Shown one piece after another: positions 18,335 through 26,923 of a stretch of DNA of 64,000 nt (position 1 is its first letter; each line of letters opens with the position of its first letter). A program made the position numbers and the translations under genes. The notes beneath the pieces were generated by a model, which was given only the letters and a program-made list of their open reading frames with translations, was not told the DNA's origin and made no database searches. The stretch comes from Aestuariicoccus sp032586235 (GTDB lineage Bacteria > Pseudomonadota > Alphaproteobacteria > Rhodobacterales > Rhodobacteraceae). Location: positions 1 to 64,000 of the forward strand of contig NZ_JAWHTD010000013.1 of assembly GCF_032586235.1 (NCBI RefSeq), in the 5' to 3' direction.

Positions 18335-19000
18335 ATGACGCGATTCATCTTTGGCCTTCTGGCGCTGATCTGCGCCGCGACGAGCGCCGGGGCCGGCGCC
18401 TGGCAGCGCCCCGAGGGTCAGGGATTCGCCAGCGCCACCGCGCGGCTTTCGTGGCCGCAGGAATTCCGCCGCTACGGCGAATTGACCCCCTCGGGGCAGT
18501 ATTACACGCTTTATCTGGAATACGGGCTGACCGGACGGCTGACCGCCGGGCTGGACCTGGGGCGCGCGGTGTCGGGCGCGGCCAAGACCGTGGGCTTCGT
18601 GCAATGGCCGCTGCGCGACCGCGACAGCGGGCTGAAGGTCGCCGGCGCGTTCGGGCTGGGGCAGATCGACGGGCATGCGGTGATGCGGCCCGGGCTGTCG
18701 CTGGGGCTGGGGCTGGCGCGGGGCTGGCTGACCGCCGACAGCTTTGCCGAGGTTCGGCTGGGCACGTACGAGACCGACTTCAAGATCGACCTGACCTGGG
18801 GCCGCAATCTGGCCAGCGACCGCAAGCTGATCCTGCAGGTTCAGACCGGCGCGCCGCATGACGCAGAGGCCTTCGTGCGGCTGGCCCCGTCGATGGTCTT
18901 TCCGCTGCGCGACCGGGTGATGTTCGAGGCGGGCGGCGCGCTGGGGCTTGTGGGTGACGACAGTTTCGGCATTCTGCTGGGCGTCTGGACCGAGTTCTGA
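18335..19000 (+). CDS. exported protein with beta-strand-rich body, possible outer-membrane protein
   Basis: 221 residues with a signal peptide (MTRFIFGLLALICAATSAGA) and a body of alternating hydrophobic/polar strands: QYYTLYLEYGLTGRLTAGLDLGR, GLKVAGAFGLGQIDG, PGLSLGLGLARGWL, SFAEVRLGTYETDFKIDLTWGR. The chain ends in an aromatic residue (GVWTEF), as expected for an outer-membrane barrel recognised by BamA. No specific family was recognised. It is divergent from the ParA gene and 21 bases upstream of the PNPOx-like gene, probably in one transcript. Confidence 0.7.
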   Translation: MTRFIFGLLALICAATSAGAGAWQRPEGQGFASATARLSWPQEFRRYGELTPSGQYYTLYLEYGLTGRLTAGLDLGRAVSGAAKTVGFVQWPLRDRDSGLKVAGAFGLGQIDGHAVMRPGLSLGLGLARGWLTADSFAEVRLGTYETDFKIDLTWGRNLASDRKLILQVQTGAPHDAEAFVRLAPSMVFPLRDRVMFEAGGALGLVGDDSFGILLGVWTEF

Positions 19001-19021
19001 CCCCCGCCCGGAAGGAGACCC

Positions 19022-19504
19022 ATGCCCTCGCCCATCCGCCCCACCACCGACGAGGCCCGCCAGCTGGCCCGCGATCTGATCGCCGGGGCGCGGTTCGGCG
19101 CGCTGGGGGTGCGCGATCCCGAAACAGGCGGCCCCATGGTCAGCCGCATCGGCGTGGTGCCGGGGCCAGACGGGCTGCCGCTGGCGCTGGTGTCCGATCT
19201 CAGCCACCACACCAAGGCGCTGAAGGCCGATCCACTCTGCAGCCTGATGGTGGGCGAACCGAAGGGCAAGGGCGACCCGCTGACCCACCCGCGCCTCAGC
19301 CTGCAGGGCCGCGCGCGCTTTGTCCGTCACGGCGAACCAGAGCACGCGGCGCTAGCCGCGCATTACCTGACGCACCAGCCCAAGGCCAAGCTCTATATCG
19401 GTTTCGCGGATTTCGCGCTGATGCGGCTCGAGGTGGCTTCGGCGCATCTCAACGGCGGCTTCGGCAAGGCCTTCGTCCTGACGCCCGAGGACCTGCGGGT
19501 ATGA
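19022..19504 (+). CDS. pyridoxamine 5'-phosphate oxidase-like (HugZ-type) protein
   Basis: 160 residues of a split-barrel flavin/heme-binding fold: the N-terminal ARDLIAGARFGALGVRD, MVSRIGVVPGPDGLPLALVSDLSHHTKAL, CSLMVGEPKGKGDPLTHPRLSLQGRARF and a C-terminal HLNGGFGKAFVLTPEDL. That last block recalls HugZ/HutZ-like heme-utilisation proteins, but the second C-terminal heme-ligand domain of longer homologues is missing. FMN or heme binding is likely; the substrate is not known. A strong terminator follows the stop codon. Confidence 0.82.
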   Translation: MPSPIRPTTDEARQLARDLIAGARFGALGVRDPETGGPMVSRIGVVPGPDGLPLALVSDLSHHTKALKADPLCSLMVGEPKGKGDPLTHPRLSLQGRARFVRHGEPEHAALAAHYLTHQPKAKLYIGFADFALMRLEVASAHLNGGFGKAFVLTPEDLRV

Positions 19505-19534
19505 AAAAGCCGCCCGGAGACCGGGCGGCTTTGA
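19505..19534. terminator. rho-independent terminator, usable from both sides
   Basis: Perfect 12-bp stem AAAGCCGCCCGG / CCGGGCGGCTTT with a 3-base loop (AGA), flanked by A-rich sequence on the left and T-rich on the right. It starts right after the PNPOx-like stop and lies before the convergent beta-helix gene, so it can terminate both. Confidence 0.9.
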
Positions 19535-19552
19535 TCGCGACGGGCGAAAGGC

Positions 19553-21838
19553 TCAGTCCATCCGGACCGTCACGTTGACATCCCCCAGAACCGGCCTCGA
19601 GAAGGTCAGGTTGACCTTGTCCTCGCCCGGCCCGATCCGCGTGGCGGAATAGGGCATCTCGTATTCGGTGACGTTGGATTCGTTGCGCAGCCGCGAGGTG
19701 ATCGCCACCGCGTCGACCTTCTTGGCATAGCCGGTGAAGGGCAGCCGGTTCTCGGTGTCGACCTCCCAGACCTGGGCATGGGTGTTCTGCGAATGCGACA
19801 CCACCAGCGGGTTGCGGGCGCCGCTGTTGATGTTGTTGAAGGTGTTGCCGTCGAAGACCACCGACTTCATCGACCCCAGGTTCAGCTCGGCAAAGCTGCT
19901 GTCGACCCTCTCGACCCGGTTGATCGAGCCGCCGACGCAGCGGAAGGTGTTGCCCGACACGTTCAGCCCGTTGACGAAATTGTCCACGCCGTAAGGCTTG
20001 ACCACGATGAATGAAAACCACGGCGCCACGTTCGAGCAGAGGCACACGTTGCCGGTGATAGACAGCCCGGCAAAGCCGAAGCCCCCGGTATGGGCCGGTT
20101 CGGGCTCGCGCTCGTTGGTCCATTCGATATGGCAATTGTCGATGTAATTGCCCGAGATCGAGGTGTTGCAGGCCTTGAGGCAGATCACGATCCCGGCGCT
20201 GCGGATGCCGTCCGTGGCGTCGTCGCCCTGAAAGAAATGGTTGCCGGTGATCACCGAATGCGCGCCGCTGACCACCGCGAAATGGCGGAACTGCGAGGCG
20301 CGGCAGTTGCGGATCTTGACGTCGTTGCCGTTGGTGTTGATCGCCACCGACTGGCGGTTCTGCGTCAGCAGACCCGCTTCGGAGGTGATGAACTGGTTGT
20401 GGTCGCACAGAAACCCCTGACAGCCGTTGCCGATCGAGGTGATGCCCCGGTGCCCGGGCCGGTTGAAGACCGAGTTGCGGATCACGTTGACCGACCCCAG
20501 CGGCGCCAGCATCACGCCGCTTGCCACGTTCGAGCACTGGAACTCGACATCGTCGATCTCGAACTTGTCGAGCTTTTCGAAGCCGCTGAAATCCAGCAAA
20601 TACTTGAAGCGGGTGAAGGTGTAGCTCTGGATGCCCTCGACCGCCGACAGCGGTTGCGACAGGGTGATCTCCTGCTGGCTGACATTGACCGATTTGACAT
20701 AGATCTCGCGGCCCACGCCCGAGGCCTCGATCAGGCTGCCGACGGGGATGTTGGCGATGTTGCTGACATTGGTCAGAACCCACTGGTTGCCGGCCGAATA
20801 GGTGGCCTGACTGGTGACGGTGACGGGATCCCAGACAGAGGTGCCCTCGGCGCGCAGCTGACCGTTGCGGATCACCCGGCGCTGCGCATAGGTGTCGCTG
20901 TTGGCGACCGCCGCATGCACGTCGAGCGGCCCGTTCAGCGACACTCGCCGCCCGCCCAGATCGAGGCTCTCGTGATCGGCGTTGTTCAGCAGCGACTGGA
21001 TCGCCTTGCGCAGCGCCATCTCCTCGTCGCCGCCGAAGGCGTCGATATAGGTGGGCAGGCTGAAATCCTTGGTCAGCGACAGGATCGCCGCGTCGGCGAC
21101 CTGCAGGCTGCCCTCGAACTCGATCCGGTTGTCGATGGTCACCGACTGGCCCAGGTAATAGCTGCCCGCCGACACCAGGACGCGGCGGCCGTCGGCGGCC
21201 GCGTCGGCGGCCTCGAACGCGGCGCTGTCGTCGGTGCTGCCGTCGCCCACCGCGCCGAAGTCACGCACATCGACTGCGTTGAGCATCTTGCGCAGGAAGA
21301 CCTCGGTCACGTCCTCGATCACGATGTCGTCGACCCGAAGCAGGCCGCCGTTGGGGCCGGTGAACTCGATCCCGAAATGGCCATAGACCGGCTGCACGCC
21401 CCAGACCATGTCGACCCCGCCACGATTGCCCGAGCCGACGATGGCGCTGACCTCGACCACCTCGCCGTAAGACGTGATCGACACCGCCGGGCCCACGTTG
21501 GTCAGGCCCGTGACCTCGGTGTCGCTGGCGCTGCCCGCCCAGCCCGACACCCGCACCGCCGGCAGGTTGCCCGACACCGCCTTGACCCGCGCGCTGATGC
21601 GCAGATAGCAGCCCGGCTCCAGCGGCGTCTGACCCATGTAGCGCACGCGCTGGGTGCCATCGGTCTTCTGCAGCTCGAGGCAGCCGGCGAAATCCTGGTC
21701 CGCCGGGACAAAGGCCGCGCCGGCGATACTGGCATAGGTGTCCGACCCCGGCGTGCCGTCGCCGCTCGACCAGACGCCCAGCCCTGCCGCAAAGGCCGTG
21801 GGCATAAACACCACACCATCGGTTATCGCCTTGTTCAT
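19553..21838 (-). CDS. large pectate-lyase-fold (GH28-related) beta-helix protein, spike-like
   Basis: 761 residues. After an N-terminal domain (about 1-185, with a GDGTPGSDTYASIAGAAF motif resembling a jelly-roll/CBM) comes the pectate-lyase superfamily signature AVDVRDFGAVGDGSTDDSAAFEAA (about 190), then many right-handed beta-helix coils rich in N/G/V/I such as ITSIGNGCQGF, VVSGAHSVITGNHFF and LSITGNVCLCSN. There is no signal peptide, which is odd for a polysaccharide lyase and more typical of phage tailspikes or gene-transfer-agent head spikes. ATG 21838 follows AAGGGACAG. I recall similar spike proteins in rhodobacterial gene transfer agents, but no other such gene is present here. Confidence 0.7.
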   Translation of the reverse strand: MNKAITDGVVFMPTAFAAGLGVWSSGDGTPGSDTYASIAGAAFVPADQDFAGCLELQKTDGTQRVRYMGQTPLEPGCYLRISARVKAVSGNLPAVRVSGWAGSASDTEVTGLTNVGPAVSITSYGEVVEVSAIVGSGNRGGVDMVWGVQPVYGHFGIEFTGPNGGLLRVDDIVIEDVTEVFLRKMLNAVDVRDFGAVGDGSTDDSAAFEAADAAADGRRVLVSAGSYYLGQSVTIDNRIEFEGSLQVADAAILSLTKDFSLPTYIDAFGGDEEMALRKAIQSLLNNADHESLDLGGRRVSLNGPLDVHAAVANSDTYAQRRVIRNGQLRAEGTSVWDPVTVTSQATYSAGNQWVLTNVSNIANIPVGSLIEASGVGREIYVKSVNVSQQEITLSQPLSAVEGIQSYTFTRFKYLLDFSGFEKLDKFEIDDVEFQCSNVASGVMLAPLGSVNVIRNSVFNRPGHRGITSIGNGCQGFLCDHNQFITSEAGLLTQNRQSVAINTNGNDVKIRNCRASQFRHFAVVSGAHSVITGNHFFQGDDATDGIRSAGIVICLKACNTSISGNYIDNCHIEWTNEREPEPAHTGGFGFAGLSITGNVCLCSNVAPWFSFIVVKPYGVDNFVNGLNVSGNTFRCVGGSINRVERVDSSFAELNLGSMKSVVFDGNTFNNINSGARNPLVVSHSQNTHAQVWEVDTENRLPFTGYAKKVDAVAITSRLRNESNVTEYEMPYSATRIGPGEDKVNLTFSRPVLGDVNVTVRMD

Positions 21839-21982
21839 CACTGTCCCTTTCCACGGATAGGGGGCCAGCCGGGCCCCGTTCGGGCGATGGAAGTATCAAC
21901 GCCCGGTTAACGGGCTTTGACCCCACCGTGACGGTGCCCCGCCCCATGGACCCCGGCGCGGGCTTCGATCATAAAGCGCGCC

Positions 21983-24433
21983 ATGGACCGCTTGCCCATC
22001 GACGACGCCCTGCCAGACCTCATCGCCGCGCTGCGCGACAGCGGCCGCGCGGTGCTGCAGGCGCCGCCCGGCGCGGGCAAGACCACACGCGTACCGCTGG
22101 CGCTGCTGGACGCCGGGCTGACGGCGGGCCGGATCGTCATGCTGGAACCCCGCAGGCTCGCCGCCCGCGCCGCCGCCGCCCGCATGGCCGAAACGCTGGG
22201 CGAGACCCCGGGCCAGACCGTCGGTTACCGCATCCGGGGCGAGGCCAAGGTCGGCAAGACGACCCGCATCGAGGTAGTGACCGAGGGCATCCTGACCCGC
22301 ATGATCCAGTCCGACCCCGAGCTTACGGGCATCGGCGCGGTGATCTTCGACGAATTCCACGAACGCTCGCTCAACGCCGATCTGGGGCTGGCGCTTTGCC
22401 TCGAGGTGGCGGGGGCGCTGCGCGACGATCTGATCCTGATCGCCATGTCCGCCACGCTCGACGCCGATCCGGTGGCCGCGCTGATGCAGGCCCCGATCCT
22501 GACCTCCGAAGGGCGCAGCTTTCCGGTCGACACCCGCTGGCTCGACCGCCCGCTGCCGAAAAACCGCCGCTTTGAAGAGGCGATGGCCGATCTCATCGCC
22601 GACGCCGCCCGGACCGAGGCGGGCGGCATCCTCGCCTTCCTGCCCGGCGAGGGCGAGATCCGACGGGTCGAAAGCCTGCTCAAGCACCGCCTGCCCGCCG
22701 ATCACCACATCCGCCCGCTCTTTGGCGCGATGGATTTCGCCGCGCAACGCGCGGCGATCCGGCCCGAAGGTAAAGGCCGCAAGATCGTGCTGGCCACCGC
22801 CATCGCCGAAACCTCGCTGACCATCGAGGATATCCGCATCGTCGTCGACGGCGGCCGCGCACGGCGGGCGCGGTTCGACCCCGGCTCGGGCATGTCGCGG
22901 CTGGTCACAGAACGGGTCAGCCGCGCCGAGGCCACCCAGCGCGCGGGCCGCGCGGGCCGGGTCGCGCCCGGCGTGGCCTACCGGCTCTGGACAAAGGGCG
23001 AAGAAGGCGCGCTGCCGCCCTTCGCCCCCGCCGAGATCGAGACCGCCGATCTGGCGAGCTTTGCGCTGGAAATCGCGCAATGGGGCGCGCAGACCGGCGA
23101 TCTGCCGCTGCTGACGCCGCCCAACGCGGGCACCTATGCCGAGGCGCAGGCGCTCTTGCAGATGCTGGGCGCGCTCGACGGGTCCGGCCTGATCACCGAC
23201 CACGGCCGCGTGCTGGCGCGCCTGCCGCTGCATCCCCGGCTGGCGCATATGATGGCGTTGGCGGGGCGCGAGGCCGCACCGCTTGCCGCGCTGCTGAGCG
23301 ACCGCGACCCCCTGACCGGCGCGCCCAGCGACCTGTCGCTGCGGCTCGAGGCGCTGGCAGACCCGCGCCGCTTTGCCGACACCCGGCCCTATGGCCTCAA
23401 TCGCGGCGCGCTCGAACGCATCCGGGCCGAGGCAAAGCGGCTGGCCCGCACCGCCAAGGCAGCCAAGACCCCGCTGGCCCCGGCGGAAATGGCCGCCCTC
23501 GCCTATCCCGACCGGATCGGCCTGCGCCGCAAGGGCGATGCGCCGCGCTACCAGCTCTCGGGCGGCAAGGGCGCGGTGCTGGCCGAGGACGATCCGCTGG
23601 CCGCCACGCGGCTCATCGTCGTGACCGACACCGACGGCAACCCGCGCGAGGCGCGCATCCGCCAGGCCGTCGCTATCACCGAGGCGCAGCTGCGCGCGCT
23701 CTTCACCGATCAGCTGATCTGGGAGAACAGCTGCCACTGGTCGCGCCGCGACCGCCGCGTCATTGCCCGCAGCCAGGAGAAATTCGGCGCCATCGCGCTC
23801 GATGACCGGCTGTGGAAAGACGCCCCGCCCGAGGCCGTCGCTGCCGCCATGCTGGACGGTGTGCGTGACCTTGGGCTGACGCTGTCCGACGCCGCGAAAC
23901 GCTTCGTGGCGCGCGTGGCGTTGGGGCGCGAGGCGGGGCTCGATCTGCCGAACATGTCGCCGGAGGCGCTGATGGACAGCCTCGACGACTGGCTGCTGCC
24001 CTATATCCAAGGCCTGCGCAGCGCCGAGGACTGGAAGCGGTTCGACCTGCTTCCCGCGCTCAAGGCACGGCTCGACTGGGGGCAGATGCAAGCGCTGGAC
24101 GAGGCCGTGCCGGGGCAGTTCACCACCCCGCTGGGCCGCCGCATCCCGATTGACTATTCCGGAGAGCACCCGGAAATTTCCCTGCGCCTGCAAGAGCTTT
24201 TCGGCCAGACCACCCATCCCACGGTGGGCAAGACACCGCTGCGGGTGACCCTGCTCAGCCCCGCGCAGCGCCCGGTGCAGACCACGATGGACTTGCCCGG
24301 CTTTTGGGCCGGAACTTACGCGGATGTGCGCAAGGACATGCGCGCGCGCTATCCCAAGCACCCCTGGCCCGAGGACCCGACCGAGGCCGACCCGACCCTG
24401 CGCACCAAGCGCCGCTCAAGCGGGCCGTCCTAG
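21983..24433 (+). CDS. hrpB: ATP-dependent helicase HrpB
   Basis: 816 residues of the DEAH-box family. N-terminal MDRLPIDDALPDLIAALRDSGRAVLQAPPGAGKTTRVPLALLDAG carries Walker A (about residues 28-35), DEFHER is the DExH box (about 123), SATLDADP motif III, and the C-terminal helicase lobe has LATAIAETSLTI and RAGRAGRVAPG. The C-terminal HrpB extension (ending near WPEDPTEADPTLRTKRR) is present, so length is normal. Role: RNA or nucleoprotein helicase of uncertain physiological target. Convergent with gnd, 9 bases apart. Confidence 0.96.
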   Translation: MDRLPIDDALPDLIAALRDSGRAVLQAPPGAGKTTRVPLALLDAGLTAGRIVMLEPRRLAARAAAARMAETLGETPGQTVGYRIRGEAKVGKTTRIEVVTEGILTRMIQSDPELTGIGAVIFDEFHERSLNADLGLALCLEVAGALRDDLILIAMSATLDADPVAALMQAPILTSEGRSFPVDTRWLDRPLPKNRRFEEAMADLIADAARTEAGGILAFLPGEGEIRRVESLLKHRLPADHHIRPLFGAMDFAAQRAAIRPEGKGRKIVLATAIAETSLTIEDIRIVVDGGRARRARFDPGSGMSRLVTERVSRAEATQRAGRAGRVAPGVAYRLWTKGEEGALPPFAPAEIETADLASFALEIAQWGAQTGDLPLLTPPNAGTYAEAQALLQMLGALDGSGLITDHGRVLARLPLHPRLAHMMALAGREAAPLAALLSDRDPLTGAPSDLSLRLEALADPRRFADTRPYGLNRGALERIRAEAKRLARTAKAAKTPLAPAEMAALAYPDRIGLRRKGDAPRYQLSGGKGAVLAEDDPLAATRLIVVTDTDGNPREARIRQAVAITEAQLRALFTDQLIWENSCHWSRRDRRVIARSQEKFGAIALDDRLWKDAPPEAVAAAMLDGVRDLGLTLSDAAKRFVARVALGREAGLDLPNMSPEALMDSLDDWLLPYIQGLRSAEDWKRFDLLPALKARLDWGQMQALDEAVPGQFTTPLGRRIPIDYSGEHPEISLRLQELFGQTTHPTVGKTPLRVTLLSPAQRPVQTTMDLPGFWAGTYADVRKDMRARYPKHPWPEDPTEADPTLRTKRRSSGPS

Positions 24434-24442
24434 GCTCGCGGA

Positions 24443-25846
24443 TCACTCCCACCAGGGTCCGTGATACCCGCCGCCGTCGCGGTCGACCCGTTCGAACCCA
24501 TGCCGCCCTAAGAAATCCCGCTGCGCCTGGATGACCGAGGCCGTGCCGCGCCCCTGCCGCATGGTGTCGAACCAGGTCAGCGCCGCGCTCAGGACCGGCA
24601 GCGCGAAGCCCGCCGCCACGGCCTGCCCGACGAGGGCGCGCAGTTCGGGGATGCCCTGTTCCAGCGCGTTCGCAAAGCGGGGCGACAGCAGCAGCTGGCC
24701 CTCGGGCGGGCCGTCGCGGAAGGCGGCGGCGATGTCGTCGAGCATGTCGGCGCGGATGATGCAGCCCGCGCGCCAGATCTCGGCGATCCGCGCGGGGTCG
24801 AGCCCCCAGGCAAAATCCTCCGACGCCTGCGCCAGGATGCGAAAGCCCTGGGCGTATTCCAGCACCCGCGCGGCCAGCATCGCGCGTTCCAGCCGTTCCT
24901 CGTCGATCCCGATCTCCCTGCGCGCGCCGCCAAAGGCCGCTTCGGCCCTTTGCCGCAGCGGCTTTTCCGCCGACCAGGCCCGCGCGGCGACCGCGCCCTC
25001 GATCATCGTGGCGGATTGACCGAGGCGCACCGCCTCGATCACCGTCCATCGGCCGGTGCCCTTCTGCCCGGCGGAATCGGCGATCATGTCAACCATCGGC
25101 TGGCCGGTGGCTTCGTCGTCATAGCGCAGCACGCGCGCGGTGATCTCGGTCAGGTAGGACCGCAGCGGGCCCTCGTTCCACCGCGCCATGGCATCGGCGA
25201 TCTGCACCGGCGTGCGGCCCGCGCCAAAGCGCATCAGGTCGTAGACCTCGGCCAGCATCTGCATGTCGGCATATTCGATGCCGTTGTGCACGGTCTTGAC
25301 GAAATGCCCCGCGCCGTCCGGCCCCAGACGCGCGACGCAAGGCGTGCCGTCATAACGTGCTGCAATCGCTTCGAGAATGGGGTGCAGACGGTCCCAGCTT
25401 TCGGGCGATCCACCCATCATCATCGACGGCCCGTGCCGCGCGCCGTCCTCGCCGCCCGACACGCCCAGCCCGACGAAATACAGATCGTGCTCGGCCAGCC
25501 GCGCGGCGCGGCGGCGGGTGTCGTGGAAATCGGCGTTGCCCGCGTCGATCACCGTGTCGCCCGGCGCAAGCTGCGGGATCACCTCGTCCAGAAAGGCGTC
25601 CATCGGCGCGGTCGAGGGGATCATCACCAGCAGCAGGCGCGGCGGCGGCAGCGCGCCGATCAGCGCCTCGAGGCTGTCCTGCCCGGAGATCCGCGCGGCC
25701 AGATCGCCCGCCTCGTCCAGAAAGGCCGGGACCTTGTCGGGCGAGCGGTTGGCGACCGCCACCGAAACACCCTTTTCGGCCATGTTGAGCGCCAGCGCCG
25801 AGCCCATCGTCCCGAGCCCGTAAACCCCGATTTGCGGCTGTTTCAT
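24443..25846 (-). CDS. gnd: 6-phosphogluconate dehydrogenase (decarboxylating)
   Basis: 467 residues, the oxidative pentose phosphate pathway enzyme that makes ribulose 5-phosphate, CO2 and NADPH. The Rossmann motif is GVYGLGTMGSALALNMAEKG with VANRSPDK after strand 2 (NADP preference), the signature is YFVGLGVSGGEDGARHGPSMMMGG, and the catalytic helix region KTVHNGIEYADMQMLAEVYDLM has the expected Lys/His/Asn. The active-site and C-terminal arm (GTGRWTVIEAV, GHFVKTVHN) are intact. Length equals that of typical Gnd. The ATG at 25846 gives the first residue of the family; an upstream frame is discarded. Confidence 0.96.
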   Translation of the reverse strand: MKQPQIGVYGLGTMGSALALNMAEKGVSVAVANRSPDKVPAFLDEAGDLAARISGQDSLEALIGALPPPRLLLVMIPSTAPMDAFLDEVIPQLAPGDTVIDAGNADFHDTRRRAARLAEHDLYFVGLGVSGGEDGARHGPSMMMGGSPESWDRLHPILEAIAARYDGTPCVARLGPDGAGHFVKTVHNGIEYADMQMLAEVYDLMRFGAGRTPVQIADAMARWNEGPLRSYLTEITARVLRYDDEATGQPMVDMIADSAGQKGTGRWTVIEAVRLGQSATMIEGAVAARAWSAEKPLRQRAEAAFGGARREIGIDEERLERAMLAARVLEYAQGFRILAQASEDFAWGLDPARIAEIWRAGCIIRADMLDDIAAAFRDGPPEGQLLLSPRFANALEQGIPELRALVGQAVAAGFALPVLSAALTWFDTMRQGRGTASVIQAQRDFLGRHGFERVDRDGGGYHGPWWE

Positions 25847-25920
25847 GTCCCGTCCTTTCCCGTTCGCCAGAGCGGACACGATAGCGGACGCGGGCGGGGC
25901 GGCAAGACCGCCCGCGCCGG

Positions 25921-26847
25921 TCAGCCGCCGACGCACCAGCGCATGATGGCCTTTTGCGCGTGAAGCCGGTTCTCGGCCTCGTCCCAGATCACCGAATTGG
26001 GGCCGTCCATGACCTCGGAGGTGACCTCTTCCTCGCGGTGGGCGGGCAGGCAATGCATGAAGAGCGCATCGGGCTTGGCGTGCTCCATCAGGCGCTTGTC
26101 GACCTGGTAGGGCCGCAGCATGTTGTGCCGCCGCTCGCGCGCGGATTGCGCGTCATGCATGCTGACCCAGGTGTCGGCGACCACCAGATCGGCGCCTTCG
26201 ACGGCCTTGAGCGGGTCGCGCTCGATGGTGACGCGGGCGCCCTGGTTGCGCGCCAGACCGACGAATTCCATTTCCGGATCGAGCTGCACCGGCCCGGTGA
26301 AGGTGAAATCGAAGCCGAATTGCCCGGCGGCGTGCAGGAAGGACGAACAGACATTGTTGCCATCGCCGCACCAGACCACCTTCTTGCCGGCGATGGGGCC
26401 GCGGTGTTCCTCGAAAGTCATGACGTCGGCCATGATCTGGCAGGGATGGGAGCGGTCGGTGAGGCCGTTGATCACCGGCACGCTGGCGAATTCGGCCATT
26501 TCCTCGAGCACGGCTTCGTCGAATGTTCGGATCATGATCATGTCGACATAGCGCGACAGCACGCGTGCGGTGTCGGCGATTGTTTCGCCATGGCCCAGCT
26601 GCATGTCGCTGCCCGAGAGCACCATGGTCTGGCCGCCCATCTGCCGCACGCCCAGATCGAAGCTGACGCGCGTGCGGGTCGAGGGTTTCTCGAAGATCAG
26701 CGCGACCATGCGGTCCTTGAGAGGCAGATCGTCGTCGGGCATCGCCTTGGGGCGGCCCAGGCGGGCTTCCTTGACGCGGCGGGCAGTGTCGATGATGCCG
26801 CGCAATGCGGCCTTGTCGGTTTTGTGGATGTCGAGAAAATGGTTCAT
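25921..26847 (-). CDS. argF: ornithine carbamoyltransferase
   Basis: 308 residues; condenses ornithine and carbamoyl phosphate to citrulline in arginine synthesis. The carbamoyl-phosphate loop is FEKPSTRTRVSFDLG (about residues 52-66), the second signature is NGLTDRSHPCQIMADVMT and the ornithine loop near the C-terminus is HCLPAHREEEV. N-terminal MNHFLDIHKTDKAALRGIIDTA and length are standard. It lies downstream of argD on the minus strand, separated only by a short dispersed repeat. Confidence 0.97.
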   Translation of the reverse strand: MNHFLDIHKTDKAALRGIIDTARRVKEARLGRPKAMPDDDLPLKDRMVALIFEKPSTRTRVSFDLGVRQMGGQTMVLSGSDMQLGHGETIADTARVLSRYVDMIMIRTFDEAVLEEMAEFASVPVINGLTDRSHPCQIMADVMTFEEHRGPIAGKKVVWCGDGNNVCSSFLHAAGQFGFDFTFTGPVQLDPEMEFVGLARNQGARVTIERDPLKAVEGADLVVADTWVSMHDAQSARERRHNMLRPYQVDKRLMEHAKPDALFMHCLPAHREEEVTSEVMDGPNSVIWDEAENRLHAQKAIMRWCVGG

Positions 26848-26870
26848 TAGTCGGGTTCTTTTGTCTTGCG

Positions 26871-26923
26871 CCGGGCCGGGGGCCAGCCCCCGGACCCCCG
26901 GGATATTTATGACCAGATGAAGA
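26871..26923 (+). repeat. GC-rich dispersed repeat, copy 1 (between argD and argF)
   Basis: GCCGGGCCGGGGGC, then GCCCCCGGACCCCCGGG, then ATATTTATGACCAGATGAA. Nearly identical to 40554-40607 and recognisable as inverted at 46584-46637. The GC-rich part forms a hairpin (GGGGGC / GCCCCC), while the ATATTT-TGACCAGATGAA tail is conserved in sequence. It ends just before the argD stop codon within what should be one operon. I recall this motif as common in Rhodobacteraceae intergenic regions. Confidence 0.75.
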
